This document shows positions 1 through 12,800 of a stretch of DNA of 64,000 nt, piece by piece. Position 1 is the stretch's first letter; every line of letters begins with the position of its first letter. A program made the position numbers and the translations under genes. The notes beneath the pieces are model-generated. The model had not been told where the DNA came from and ran no database searches. It worked only from the letters and a program-made list of their open reading frames with translations. Source of the DNA: Saturnia japonica (Eukaryota > Arthropoda > Insecta > Lepidoptera > Saturniidae); NCBI GenBank assembly GCA_033032175.1, contig CM065310.1, positions 2,914,001 through 2,978,000 of the forward strand. Reading direction: 5' to 3'.

Positions 1-665
1 ATGGTACAAGTGTGTAATGTTGTTGATTACCGCTGAGGCGCCACTGAGACCCGAGCCGTTAGGTGAGGGTGAGGGTCTTAAGAGAGCCGAGGACGGTAAT
101 CACCAATACACACATGTATCATACGACGTTTTTCAACACACTTGTGAAGATGATAATAATAAAAAAATCATTTTTTTTCGCTATGGCGGGAAAAATTAAT
201 CAGTTTGCGCGCGCATCTAACAATGGCGATCGGCCATAGACTAAAGGAATGAGGTTTCTTTGATTTTGGCTTTCCGCAGATAGCGTTTTAGCCACGTATA
301 AAATGGGGAATTTAAAGTTTTCTTTATTACAGAGAAAACAAAAGTTATATTTGAGTGAAAGTTTTATATATTAAACACGTACAAGTTGAAATTATCTATT
401 TAAATACGAAGTTGTATGAAATGAGCAAGCAATAGGTACATTAATTTATTTGTTCTGTTGATCATTATCTTTTTTATTTCGAAACTTTTTTAAGAACAAA
501 GCAACTCGACCAATAAAATAAAAAAAAACTCTATAACTCGCTTGTGAATAAAAGCAATGAAAAAGTCACAGTTTGATTACAGGTGTCATTATGTGCCTAA
601 TTGCGGTGATATTAGAGCCACTTTATGAGCAAGTGTGTTGAAAAATATTATAAATATAGATATAC

Positions 666-835
666 CTTTTCCTCTTTCAACTTGGTTATATTCTCAGTGG
701 TGGTGCGATTAATGTTGGTGATGATCTGCTGGTACTCCGCCTCCTTCTTACCGGAGTGCTGCTGCATCGAGTTCTTTGTTTCGCGCAATTTGCGCTCGCT
801 GTTCTCCAAGTCCTTACTTAGACGTGCTATTTGAC
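666..835 (-). CDS. Root: Rootletin exon 17 (last in window)
   Basis: This 170-nt exon uses acceptor GTATCTAG. Two bases complete Gly and it ends in phase 0 at AAG|GTATAT. It encodes QIARLSKDLENSERKLRETK and continues to TENITKLKEEK. The gene must continue leftward beyond base 1, and no further exon was recognised in 1-665. Confidence 0.88.
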
Positions 836-3800
836 CTAGATACAGAAAAAATAAAGATTTGTCGATTAAAAAACTACTTACAACCACGCACACAACCTTA
901 AATGTAACTTATTTGGCTATGTGTAAATTGATAGCATAGTATCACACCTGCATACCTGAAGGGTTAGGCAGAGGTGTACTAATGTACACCCACAGTTCTC
1001 CGGATATGTTTTTAGGTCCCATGTAATAGGGGGCAAGTCTATTGCCATTAATCGGGCACAAAACCAACTACTGAGAAATTCATAGAAAGACACAATAATA
1101 CTTTGCTCGATCTGAGAATCGAACCCAGAACCTCGAGCATTTATCTATCGATTTTTATCTAAAATCGGTAATCAAAATGTGACTAACTCAATTTAAAACA
1201 ACTGCTTAGTACATATATACACAATTATTTAATATTCAATAAGGCGCCATGTTTTTTTCGAATAACTTACTTGACTTCGTAGCTACTTTGTCACATGCAT
1301 ATACTTTCTATCTCTCTCTTTCTTTATAGTATAGTTCTTTCTTTTTCTAGCTTTGGCCCAGTATTTATTTTCCAACCTTTTAACGACATAAACGTTTGCA
1401 ACCTTTTTTATAACAATACCATTTACTGATAAGTGACGATGTGACTATCTACAAGCGACGGTCGGAACACACCTTGGCGACCAATTTTCAACTTAAAGAA
1501 TGGTAGGGTATAAGGACACCGCTTCTAACGACGTGAGTTCGAATCCCTACAATGAGCCTGAACTTTCGGTGAAGGAAAACATTGTAATTAAAAAGTAGCG
1601 TAGCGGGAGGGTTTTTTCTAATGCCACCCTGATTAGCTACCACCCTCAAGTTGAAAGTCTGTCACCAAGCACTTATAGATGTGCTCCGGTATCTGAGCTT
1701 AATACCCTATCCCTCCACTAGGGTTAGTGTGATTTCTTCCCTAAGAGCTCAGGGGATACCTCATCTAAACTAGCCTTATTTAAAATTACCCTTGTAATTC
1801 TCCTGCTGCACCAGAGTGTCTTGTAGTTCACGTTCTAACTTGTTGCGCTTGTTGTCTGCGTCCTCCAACATGTTGGCCGTGTCGAATAGAACCGCCTCCA
1901 AAGCATCCTTCTCGGAACGCACTCCAGCCAGTTGCTCTTGTAAATATTGTTTCTCTTTCTCTAAACTGTCTATCATTATCTGTGGTATATCAAAACTCTA
2001 TGTAATCGATAACATTCCTTGCCAAACTGTAATATATTCGAAGAAATTCGAGTTATTTATAGAAGCCATAAATAAAGTTACCACAATATTTACTCGCATA
2101 ACCAAAATGAATCACGCAGAAATTCCGCTTTTAATTAAAAATAAATATATTTGTAACAATTTATCCTGATTTATTTTTCTTTTAACCTGTGGGATCACGC
2201 ACACCTATGTGAATTGTTTTGAACCTTACCCCGATCGGCCGACCAACAGACCTCGTCAGGGGTCGGTATATCAAACACCTTCTCTCCACCCCCCCCCCCC
2301 CCCCTCCGACTCCCAAAGTGGCCGAAGCCTGACCAAACCCCGCACGTGGTTGCAGATTGGACTATCTTGCTTGCCCTCCTGTTGAACTGGGTAATTAGGG
2401 CAGCCACCCAACTCGAAAACTACTATCCTATGTAAAAACGGACTCCCCCCTTTTAATACACACGAGAATCCAATGCCAACAGTTTATTATACCAAATACA
2501 TTGTTTTTATAAACGAAACAATTCACATAGGTGTGCGTATTCCCACAAAACCAAATTAACAAGAAAAATATCAATAGCATTTACAATTTTATTATATTAA
2601 TTTATTTATTTACTACAGCGGAATTATTTTTCATTCTATATTTCTAGTAAAAAATTGCAACCATAAATAGCGCGATGGGCCGCCATTTTGACGTCAGGAA
2701 CGCATTCTCTCAGCGGTCGAACTATAAAGTAGATAAATCACCTGTTTCTCCTCTCCGTCTTTGACATGATCTTCTAATGCCCTATTAATTCTACCGATGG
2801 TTTCGTTCGCTTGCTCGAGTCGCTGCTGCAGGCGTATCATCTCCTCGTTGAGGGAGTCCTTCTTCCGTACCATCGTGGTCAGTTGGGAACTCAACTCACC
2901 TCGCTCTCTGATAAACAAAAGTTGTATTGGACCCAGCGGCGTGCATTTCATAAAGACATAAAGACACTGCCTACTCTACCTAACTCAGATTATTTATCCA
3001 GTATTATTTTACAATTATTTACTATTAATAAACAAGAAATTGTTAAATCATAAATCATCTCCCCCTGTCGAGTGAAAATGGTATCTTTATTAGTATCATC
3101 GATAAAGAGCAACGCATTTCGGGACCACAACTCCTCCTCCTCCTCCGGGACCAACCTCCTTTTTTCTATAAATTCGTTTTATTTTTAATTCATAATTTTA
3201 AAATTTGCTTTTACGTAACCACAATAGCCTAAAGCTATTACATTCATGCTATCATATAAGTTACTTGTAGTATCAACTAAATAACTTTAGACCTTTGCAT
3301 TTTTTACGATTATGAATATGTTAATGAGTGGATTTATTTTAAAAAACGGATTGGACAGGTCACTGTGGTCCCTGTGGCCTAAATTCAGATGACAAATTTT
3401 GGTGAAAATAATTCTTTCTTCGTTAATTAACAATATATATTATATAATATTGTCAGCCTGTAAGTTTCCAATTGTTGGGGAAAGAGCACTTCCCAAACAA
3501 AATTATGAGCTATTGACTATTCAACGCCAACCCACGAGTTATTGACTATTTCAACGCTGATAAATACACAATTCCTATATTTTTCCCACATACGCCAGTA
3601 CTACAAGACGTGTTGCACGGTTTTATTACCCAACTGCGAAAAAGGAGAGTTATATTTTCCGACCGTATGAATGTATGTCTATTTCTTTGACACGCTCTGT
3701 AGCCTAAACGTCTTGATGGATTTTAGCACAGTTGGTGTCATTAGATTCGTCTTAATTATGGAAGTGACATAGGCTGTATAATATTTAAGTACGTCGCCTG

Positions 3801-6800
3801 GGAATCAAATAAAATGCAAAAATAGTTTTTTTTAGTAAGTGTTTTTTGTTTCCTTTTTAATAACTTGTTTGGATTTATCAAAATCTGTAAAGAAGTGTAA
3901 CTTAAATTATTTGTTTTGTATAGTCGATGGATGTAATTTTTTTTTTATACTCTGAAAATTGACGGTTCTTTTCCTGATGTTCGCCTAAATTATGTTAGAT
4001 GGCGTTGTAGCCATCCATAATAACTTAACAACTGTAGCTGTCTACCAATCGGAAGTCGGAGCGATCGCGATCGCTCTGAACCAAGAACGAAACGAACTGT
4101 CAAAAAGTCTGCAAACTAATGTCTGTTACAGTAAGTCTATTTTATAATTTGCAAAATCTTTAAAGGGCTATTTCACCTGATGACAAGCAAAGTGTAATCT
4201 AAATACAATGGTGACCCATCGAGAGGTCGGCCATGCATCGGCCTGTATAAATATCTCTTCACGTTAGTTATGCTTGATGAACTGGATGTCGTAAGAAGGA
4301 GGTAAGTCATTGTAATTTAAAGTTTTTATTAAATATTTTCTTATATCGGATATTTTCCACTGACCTGATGACCTGCCGTAGATCCAACTCTACTTTCTCC
4401 CTCTCACCCTCGAGGAACTTGATCTTCTCGCAGAGCGACGCCTTGTCAGCCTCCAGCTCTATCCGGTTCTGTTCAGCGGCCAGCAGTTCTTTCCTTAATG
4501 AGTTCAGGTCGCCTTGCTGTTCCGACGACTGGTTCGATAGAGTGGACCTTTCGTCTTCCAGCTATTAAATTTTTTTTTTTAATTTTTTTAATTTATAGTC
4601 GTGGTGGTCGAGTGGTTTACACCGGCGAAATATCGATACAATGTCCGCAGGTACCAACATATGTTTCCAAATTCGCGTACATACACTAAATTGGTAACAC
4701 TATGGGCTGACAGTGAAAGAAAACATCATGAAAAAACTTGAAAACTAGCGAAATGTTTTTGTGGTACCTACAACCGAATGAAAAATATTGAACTGTGAAT
4801 TTCTCGGTATCTGATATCGCCACGACGTTGTGGGCTGGCGTGGATAATAAAAACTTACCTTGCCTCGAAAAAACGCCTCTTTGTCCAGTTGTGAGACACT
4901 TACAGGCAGGTAAATAATAAAATACTGACATGTCCCAACTTCTGAGCAAAAAACTCTTACTCTAAGAACTAAAGAAATATCACGTGATCCACCATATTGG
5001 CGACTTCCCAAGCATTAAAAAAAAATATATATATATTTATTTGTTACAAAGACATTTGATACAGTAGAAAGTTTAAAAAAATTTTTACATATCGAGCATC
5101 AAATGCCAGTTGCGACAAAACGGCCCCAGCTCAGCATAATTTCACTTTCCTCACGATGATTTCTTTTATTTTCACCGTCAATTAAAAGTGTTACTGTGTC
5201 GAATCATACATAGAGCCCGAGTTTCTACGCCCCCCAGACTAGCTACCACCCTCAAGTTGCAAATCTGTTACAAAGCACCTACTATGGAGTAGTCCTCCAG
5301 TCCTCCAGCTTAGCGTATTTAGTACCTTGGGCCACATCGTCACTAAAGTGGGCGACCTTTAGCGTTACCATCTCTGAATTAACTCATATTATTACTTCAG
5401 TCTCTCCGCATTGACAGTGCACCTCTGGATGTAGTGACCCCTTTAGAATGATGGCCGATGGAGCTAAAGTTCATTTTTCGGCAATATAGCGCAACAAGCA
5501 CTCGCACGGTGGGTGCGGACCACCGACCTATATACGAGAGCAGTCAATTCGGTTTACCTATTTAAAAAACCAAAACACACCCAAAAACTTACATTTTTAA
5601 CATCTTCTTGTAGTTTCTTCTTTTCATTGTCCAGATTCTTGATCGCGGCTTCCAACTTCTCCACCAGGTCTTGAAGGTCCCCTCGCTCGATCATTGCTCT
5701 CTCTAATTCAATTTCCAGATCATCTATTTCGAAAGTGAAATTAATTTTACCATTATATCACATAAAAAATGCTAGACATTAAAAGAGGGAAGTAAGAGAA
5801 ATTACTTCTATGTTTCTCCATTTGTGATAGAATAGAATCGGCTTCCATTTTTTGCTGATCGAGTAAATCTCTAGAAAGAGCGGTCTTGTTTAGTTCCTCG
5901 CGTACCGTCACCAGCTCAGAGCGGAGCCGTGAGGAACGTTCTTCTTCAGCTCTAAAAAGATAAATGAACCGTTTAAATCTTTTGTAGTATTTAAATATCG
6001 TGAGGAAACTTCGAACCTCTTTAATAGATTTTAGATTTCGGATTTCTTGGCTCTCGAAATAGTATGGTCATGGTACTATAGCATCCCAAAAAGACAAACC
6101 TTTGATATAACAAGTAGGGCATTTATAGCCTAGAACAAGATACAACTGAAGAACAAAACAATTTAATACCTCAAAACAGATTCCCTGTTAGCCGCCTCAC
6201 GATGCAATTGATCGACTTCGGAATTCAAAGCGCGTTTCTCCCCCTCCAAAGCTTCTATGGTCTTCTCCAATCGTAAGTTTATCTTCTGAAGTTTCTCGTA
6301 ATCGGAAGTCAGAGACTCCACCTATAATTTTAATGAAATATTGAGGTACTTACAGAGATTTCAAAAAAATCGTATGATAAAATTAGAGCTATATTTAAAC
6401 CTAATAATCCAGTCGTGCCTTTCGTAAATTTTTTTTATATTTTTACATCATTAATATCATGAAATAAATTATAGACAATATCAACATAATATAATCATAA
6501 ACCATTATGCTTTTTTTTCTGTTCTTGGTTATTTCTTTGGTTTTAACTAGTGATGAAAAGGCCTTGGGTAACTTGAGTATGCAATTTTAAATTATGACGT
6601 ACTCGAAATTTTTAACACAGTATGTCAGGAAATGATGCGGCTTCTCTAACGCAGCTCTGGTGATGCAAACCGATAGGTGTTTGACTACAGATACTTAAAC
6701 ATAGCCATCACGTATAGCAAGACAAATACTTTAAAATTTCGTAGAACTATGTAAATTTAGAGGTAGATTCGAACCTCTTAAAGGGCATCCATTATTTACG

Positions 6801-9800
6801 TGAGGAGTTTATTTTTTATTTAGACCTCCCTCCCCTTGATAACATTAACAATTCATCAGAACATTAACCAATTTAAACTTTATTAAGAAGGTTCAGATTA
6901 TTATTATTTGATCGCTCGATTCTCTCCCATTCTTTCAATATAACCGAGCCATCGAAGACAGTGCGCTTTAATCTCGCCGATGTTTGGCTCGTCTATTATA
7001 TCTTCGATTTCCACATTTTTGCTGATCCTCCATGTACTATCTTTTCTCTTCGTCGGTACTTAGGATCTGAATATTATAATAATATATATTCTCTAAATTA
7101 AAATTCCCATACATTTTCAATAAGATTTGTAGCGGATTTTCCCTAGCCCCTCCCCCCATTTCAAGCTGACGTAATTAATGGACAACTCTTTATAAAATAC
7201 CATCGTAAGCTACTCTTTGTCCAAAGTCTACAAGTATGGTGGAGTCCCGCCAAGTTTATCAAACAATATATTTTAACTTAAACATACATACTAATAAGAG
7301 GATAATGGGGTTATAAAAACCATAAAAAACAATACCATAGCATTAATTTCGACTCGATTCCTCTCGAGATTATTCTTGTCTATTCGCAGCGTTTCCACTG
7401 TCTTCTGCATAGATTCTTTCTCCTGGAGCAGTTGATTAAGGTCTGCGTTAGCTTGATCTAGTTTACCTAAAACAATTTAACTATGACAGCCTGTTGTCCA
7501 CAAACGAAGAACTAGATTCTTGCACCGGATTATTTAAATTATAGTTAGATTTGTCTAATACCTTGTAAATCTTGAACTTTGCTCTCCAAAGAGGCAACGG
7601 TCGCATCCGCCGCATCGCACTGTTTTCGACTCGATCCTAACTGTTCCCTGGCGTTTTGCAATTTAACCTGTAAAATGTGTAATTAATGCTTGTATATGCC
7701 TTGTAATTACAGTTATTATGATATTATGATACATTCATCCATGCAACCGCCGTACGTAGACCTTTCCAAAGATCATCACAACGGCCGACCCTATGCCGTT
7801 CTCATTCAACGAGTCTGCCTACGCTGCATCAGGCGGAGTACGTTCGCCGGTCGCGAACTATTTGAGGCCATCGTCCGAAGCTTCTACGACCAATTTGCAC
7901 ACATTATTCTACACGCAATTTACCTGCACAGTTTTCATAGCAATGTACCCACAAACTGTTCTACGAGCAATGTTGCCACACTGTTCTACAAGCAATGTGA
8001 GCACATAAATACAGTAGACAATAACAATCGATACAGATATTATAAAGAGGAAAGATTTGATTGTTTGTTTGTTTTATTTTTCTGTTTGTAATACATAAAC
8101 TCAAAAACTACTTGACCGATTTTAAAAATTCTTTCACCAATATAAAGCTACAGTATCAGCGAGTAACATAGGCTATACTATAATTTGAAAAATTAATTTA
8201 TTCCTCATAAAAATGTCGATAGTTTTACACAAAGTATAAACAATTTCCTAAATGGGTGCATTGGTGATGTTAGTTGTATAAAATTAAAATGAATGAAACC
8301 GTGGGGCACAGCTAGTTCTTTACAATTTCTTTATTATTTTAATGCTGATGAAAAGGTTTGAATACAGCAGTTATCGGCAAACTCATTCGTGTCAAATGCC
8401 AGCAATATTATAATTTGCAGATAAAGTCGCCTTGAATGTCAGGGTTAATGTTCAACACCATTCGGACAAAACCTACCTGACACTTTTTTTATTATTTCAC
8501 CCTGTTACCTTATGTATAAACAAAATATTTGGGGAGAGAGACGGCCGCGATCCACCTTTCTTCCCGTTAATGCATCGCTTGATAAAGTAATGATATTGCA
8601 CAAAGGTGAGTGGTCTAATGATTTTGAGTATATATAGTCATAGTAATTGAAGTCTGTTGAACGGCTTAAGATTGGCCTTAATGTGCTTAGGAAGATTATC
8701 AAAAGGCTTAATGGCTGATTCTTTGTTTAATGATACTCAAAGATAGAATGGAGTAACCCGAAGGATTTCGCAGAGCATCAAATGATCCAATCTCTTCGAA
8801 ACAAATCTGGGGCAGTCCTAAAGCAGATAAGATGTTCAAAAGTTTGCACAGGTGTATTATCACAAGGCCAGGTATTGTCATCCAATGATTTTAAAGCGAT
8901 TAAAATAATTTTTACAATACCCATGTCCTGTTAAAATTTGTGTCATATGGAAGAAAACCCTAATCAGTGTAGGCCATTTTATAATATACCCCAAATTAGG
9001 TAGATGCGTAATTATATATTGAACCTGTGGGAAGTTTTCATACCTAGCCTGGCAAACTCCCTGACACTTGACGGTAAGTTAACTTAATAATCTAAGCACT
9101 TACATGAAGTTCGTGTATTTGAATTTGGTACTTGTGCAGAGCAGCTTGGACAGCTGATATCGTGCTCTCAGCGAAGGCTGTTGCGTTCGCTGCCTGTGAA
9201 ACACCGCATTTTGGAGATCTGAACAAGAAAATACAGAAGATTTTTTATTACCTGCACAATTAATAGATAAAAAATGTTAGTAGTTTTTTTTTTTTTTTTT
9301 GTAAATAACTATACAACGAAAATGAAGCCTAGAGAGGGAAAATGCTACAAGAGCATCCGCCGAAAGGACGGAATACACGAACAGATTTTAGCAATAGACT
9401 TCCAAGTTGAGAGTGGTAACTAATCTGTTCCTGACAATAACAACTATGCCATGGATTGTAGTTTCATTCAATGGAAGCCCGCGCTCTTGGTAAGTTTGGA
9501 ATGCAGACACCCCATATCAATCTCTTTACTGGCGCGGATGAGTTGAGTTACAATTTTTTTGTGTGATTATACCAATCTTCCAAGAAAATTCACTTTTAAT
9601 TGTCTGTAATCATGTTCGAAGTTTACACCGGTACAACTTTAAAATTAAAAAATTTACGGAATTTTAAAAGCAGTCAAAACAAAACACTTCGTTCATAAGT
9701 CCGGGTGAGGGTTCAAGGAGTAAACAACTTTTGGAAAATTGTTTTAACACTTTATTATGTTGTAAATAATACCCGTGAATAAATATTTATTCACCATTAC

Positions 9801-12800
9801 ACATATAAAAGGTAATATAAAAATATTTATTAATCTAAATAAAAAAACATGCAAAAGAAACGCAACGTGACGTCTACATTCAACAAATAAAACTAAGGAT
9901 GTTGTTAAGTGTAAAGTTGACTTTTCTAGAATTTAATTTATGAAATTTTTCCAGAACATATAATTTTAAAGTCATTTATCATACGTCACTTAACACACTC
10001 ACTCAACTGTGTATATTTATTGAACGATGACGTAAAATTATTTGCATGGCGTTACCAGTCTCGATACGGCACTCGTACGAGGTGGTCGATTCATTTGTGC
10101 ATAAATAGTTCCCGCGTCTATTGTTCGTGAAACGGGCCGGCTTACGAGCCCGATCCGTGACCGGTAAGCTGATAACAATGCGCATACGTCACAGCTGCGC
10201 TAATGGATAGTAATATCGAGCAAACAAATAGTGAAAACATATTAATATTGAATGACGGGACTGAGTTACTGAGTGAAAGTGATATGATTGATATAGAGGA
10301 AGACCGATTATGTAAAGTTGAACTAACGCAAATGGAGCAAGAACAAAAAACACATGTAAGGCCGATTAAAAGATTGAGAAATGAAGAAGAAAAAGAATGG
10401 ACGGTGGTTAAAAAAAAGAAAGAAAAAAAGTTAAATGACGGTAATAATGTAATTGAAATGTATATATCCGGAAAAGATACAATACCTAAACAATTTACTT
10501 TAGCCAGATTATTCATGATACATAAAATTACTGATATAATTAAAGTTAAGTACCTCAATCCATATAGGGTACGAATAGATATCACTAATGAAAATAGTGC
10601 AGAAAAATTAGAGACATGTAAGGAATTTATTGATAAGGGTTGGAGAATTCAGAGAGCTTGGGAAAAAAGTTTATCATATGGCGTAATTAAGGATATAGAT
10701 CTAGATACAACAGAGGAATTGATGCTAAGCAGTATTGAATGTCCTAATTCCGCGGAATTGATTTCTGTCAATCGTCTCATGCGCCGTAGTCCAAATAAAG
10801 AAGGATGGACTCCTAGTGAAACAGTTCGGCTCTGTTTTAAGGGTTCTTATTTACCCGCATATATTCAGGTTGATGGCTTAAGAATAGCAGTGGAACCTTA
10901 TGTTTTTCCAGTATCACAATGCTCCCGATGTTGGAAACTAGGTCACACAGCAAAAAGATGCCCCTCTGGAAAGATAATATGTCCAAAATGTACCCAAAAT
11001 CACGCTAACTGTGAAACTACAGATTATAAATGCATAAACTGTTCAGGAAAACATATGGCTCTGAATAGATCGTGTCCTGCGTACCTCAAAGAAAAAAGAA
11101 TCCGAGAATTAATGGCAGAGTATAACTGTACATATAGAAGGGCTTTGACTATATATGTATCACCAAATTTACCTTCACAGGAAGAGATCACGTCATCGGA
11201 TAATTTTTATAAGTTTCTCCATGAGCCTACTGATTTCTCTGACACTATATATCAGAATTCACCTACATTTGCGGAAGTTGTAAAAGTAAAAGCTGATATC
11301 CACAGACAAAATCAGCGTAAACAAACTCTACAAACTACAAAGAAAACTAAGTTTGTACATACAAGACCATCTGAGAATCTCTCAGAAAATATTCATGGTG
11401 AAGATATTCCTAACACGCCTCCAACACCAAAAAAAGGAGTGAAGTTTGAAGAATTATTATTAAGGCTTAAAGAAATTATATTTTTAAGTAAGGATAACAT
11501 ACAATCTAAGGTAAAAAATATTATAAAACTTAGTGTAGAATGGTTGATTTTAGTTGTAGTAGACAATATTGCTGACTGGCCCGTGTTGAATATTATATTA
11601 AATTACTTTAATGGATAACACAAAAACAATAGGTAAGCTGAATATATTACAGTGGAATACTCAAAGTCTCAGAACTAAGCTGATAGCATTAGAAAATATA
11701 TTAATACAAGAAAAAATCCACATTGCTGCACTCAGTGAAACTTGGTTAGTGCCAGATAGCCAATTAAGGATACGAGATTATAATATTTATCGCAAAGACA
11801 GGAATGATGCATATGGAGGGGTTGTGATTCTCACTCATAAATCCATCAAGTCGCATCTACAAAGTATTCACTGTTCTAATCCTGGCATAGAAATTATTAG
11901 TGTTAAGCTTTATAACTGTGATAAAATTGAGAATATTATTTCTGTATACTGTCCGCCATCTGTGCGCACCTGTCAACGTGACTGGGATCAACTATTTACC
12001 GTATTTAACAAGAAAACGTTATTGATGGGTGATTTCAATGGGCATCATAGTAATTGGTCCATTAAAACGGATCAAAGGGGTACTCAAATATTTAATGCCT
12101 TGACAGATAGCCAGTTTATTACATTGAATAATGGTCAACATACACGTGTCAAACTAGTTAGTGGTGAATTACAACAGTCTTCTCCTGATATTTCTTTGGC
12201 CTCATCTGACATAGCGCTACAATTTCAGTGGGCTATTTTAAATGAAACACTAGGAAGTGATCACCTCATGATAATAATTTCATCCAAATTTGCTAGTAAT
12301 TTACAACCAGTATTTAAAAAAAATTACAAGAAAGCTGATTGGAATAGTTTTACAAAGTTATTGGATTCTCTTTACTTAGATCTAATTCTACCAAAAGATT
12401 CACAAAATGCATACGATATCTTTGTAGATTATATGAATATAGCGGCAGAATTACACATTCCATACCTAAAAATTAGTCAAAACCCAGATAGTAAATTCGT
12501 ACCGAAACCTTATTGGTCGCCAACACTCTCTCAAGCTGTAGCTCAACGACGTTTAGCATTGTCACTATTTAGACGCAATCCAACTCCAGAGAACCTTGTA
12601 GTATTACAACATAAAATACGCATAGCACAACAATTGATACGTGACGCGAAAAGTAAGAGTTGGAATCAGTTTTGTTCTTCACTAGATCAGACTACTTCTG
12701 TTTCAACGATGTGGACTAAAATGAGGTGGATTAAAGGTTATAAAATATCCAAACGGTACATTGAAAATGAAAGAGCTTGTGAGCTACTGCATAGTTTGAC

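Noticed and set aside
1..200. GC-richer left edge as a further rootletin exon
   Set aside because: It has GC-rich open frames but no acceptor and donor pair in the required phase and no coiled-coil sequence; it looks more like repeat DNA.
1103..1140. Possible tRNA gene on the minus strand (also near 32520 and 58920)
   Set aside because: Box A and B motifs are present but no cloverleaf; the shared downstream body shows these are SINEs.
2195..2407. Minus-strand frame with a Gly run
   Set aside because: The Gly run comes from the homopolymer inside a MITE; it is not a gene.
4365..4378. Alternative donor CGGCAG|GTCATC for exon 14
   Set aside because: It would put exon 15 out of frame, while ATCAG|GTCAGT keeps the frame and has a better consensus.
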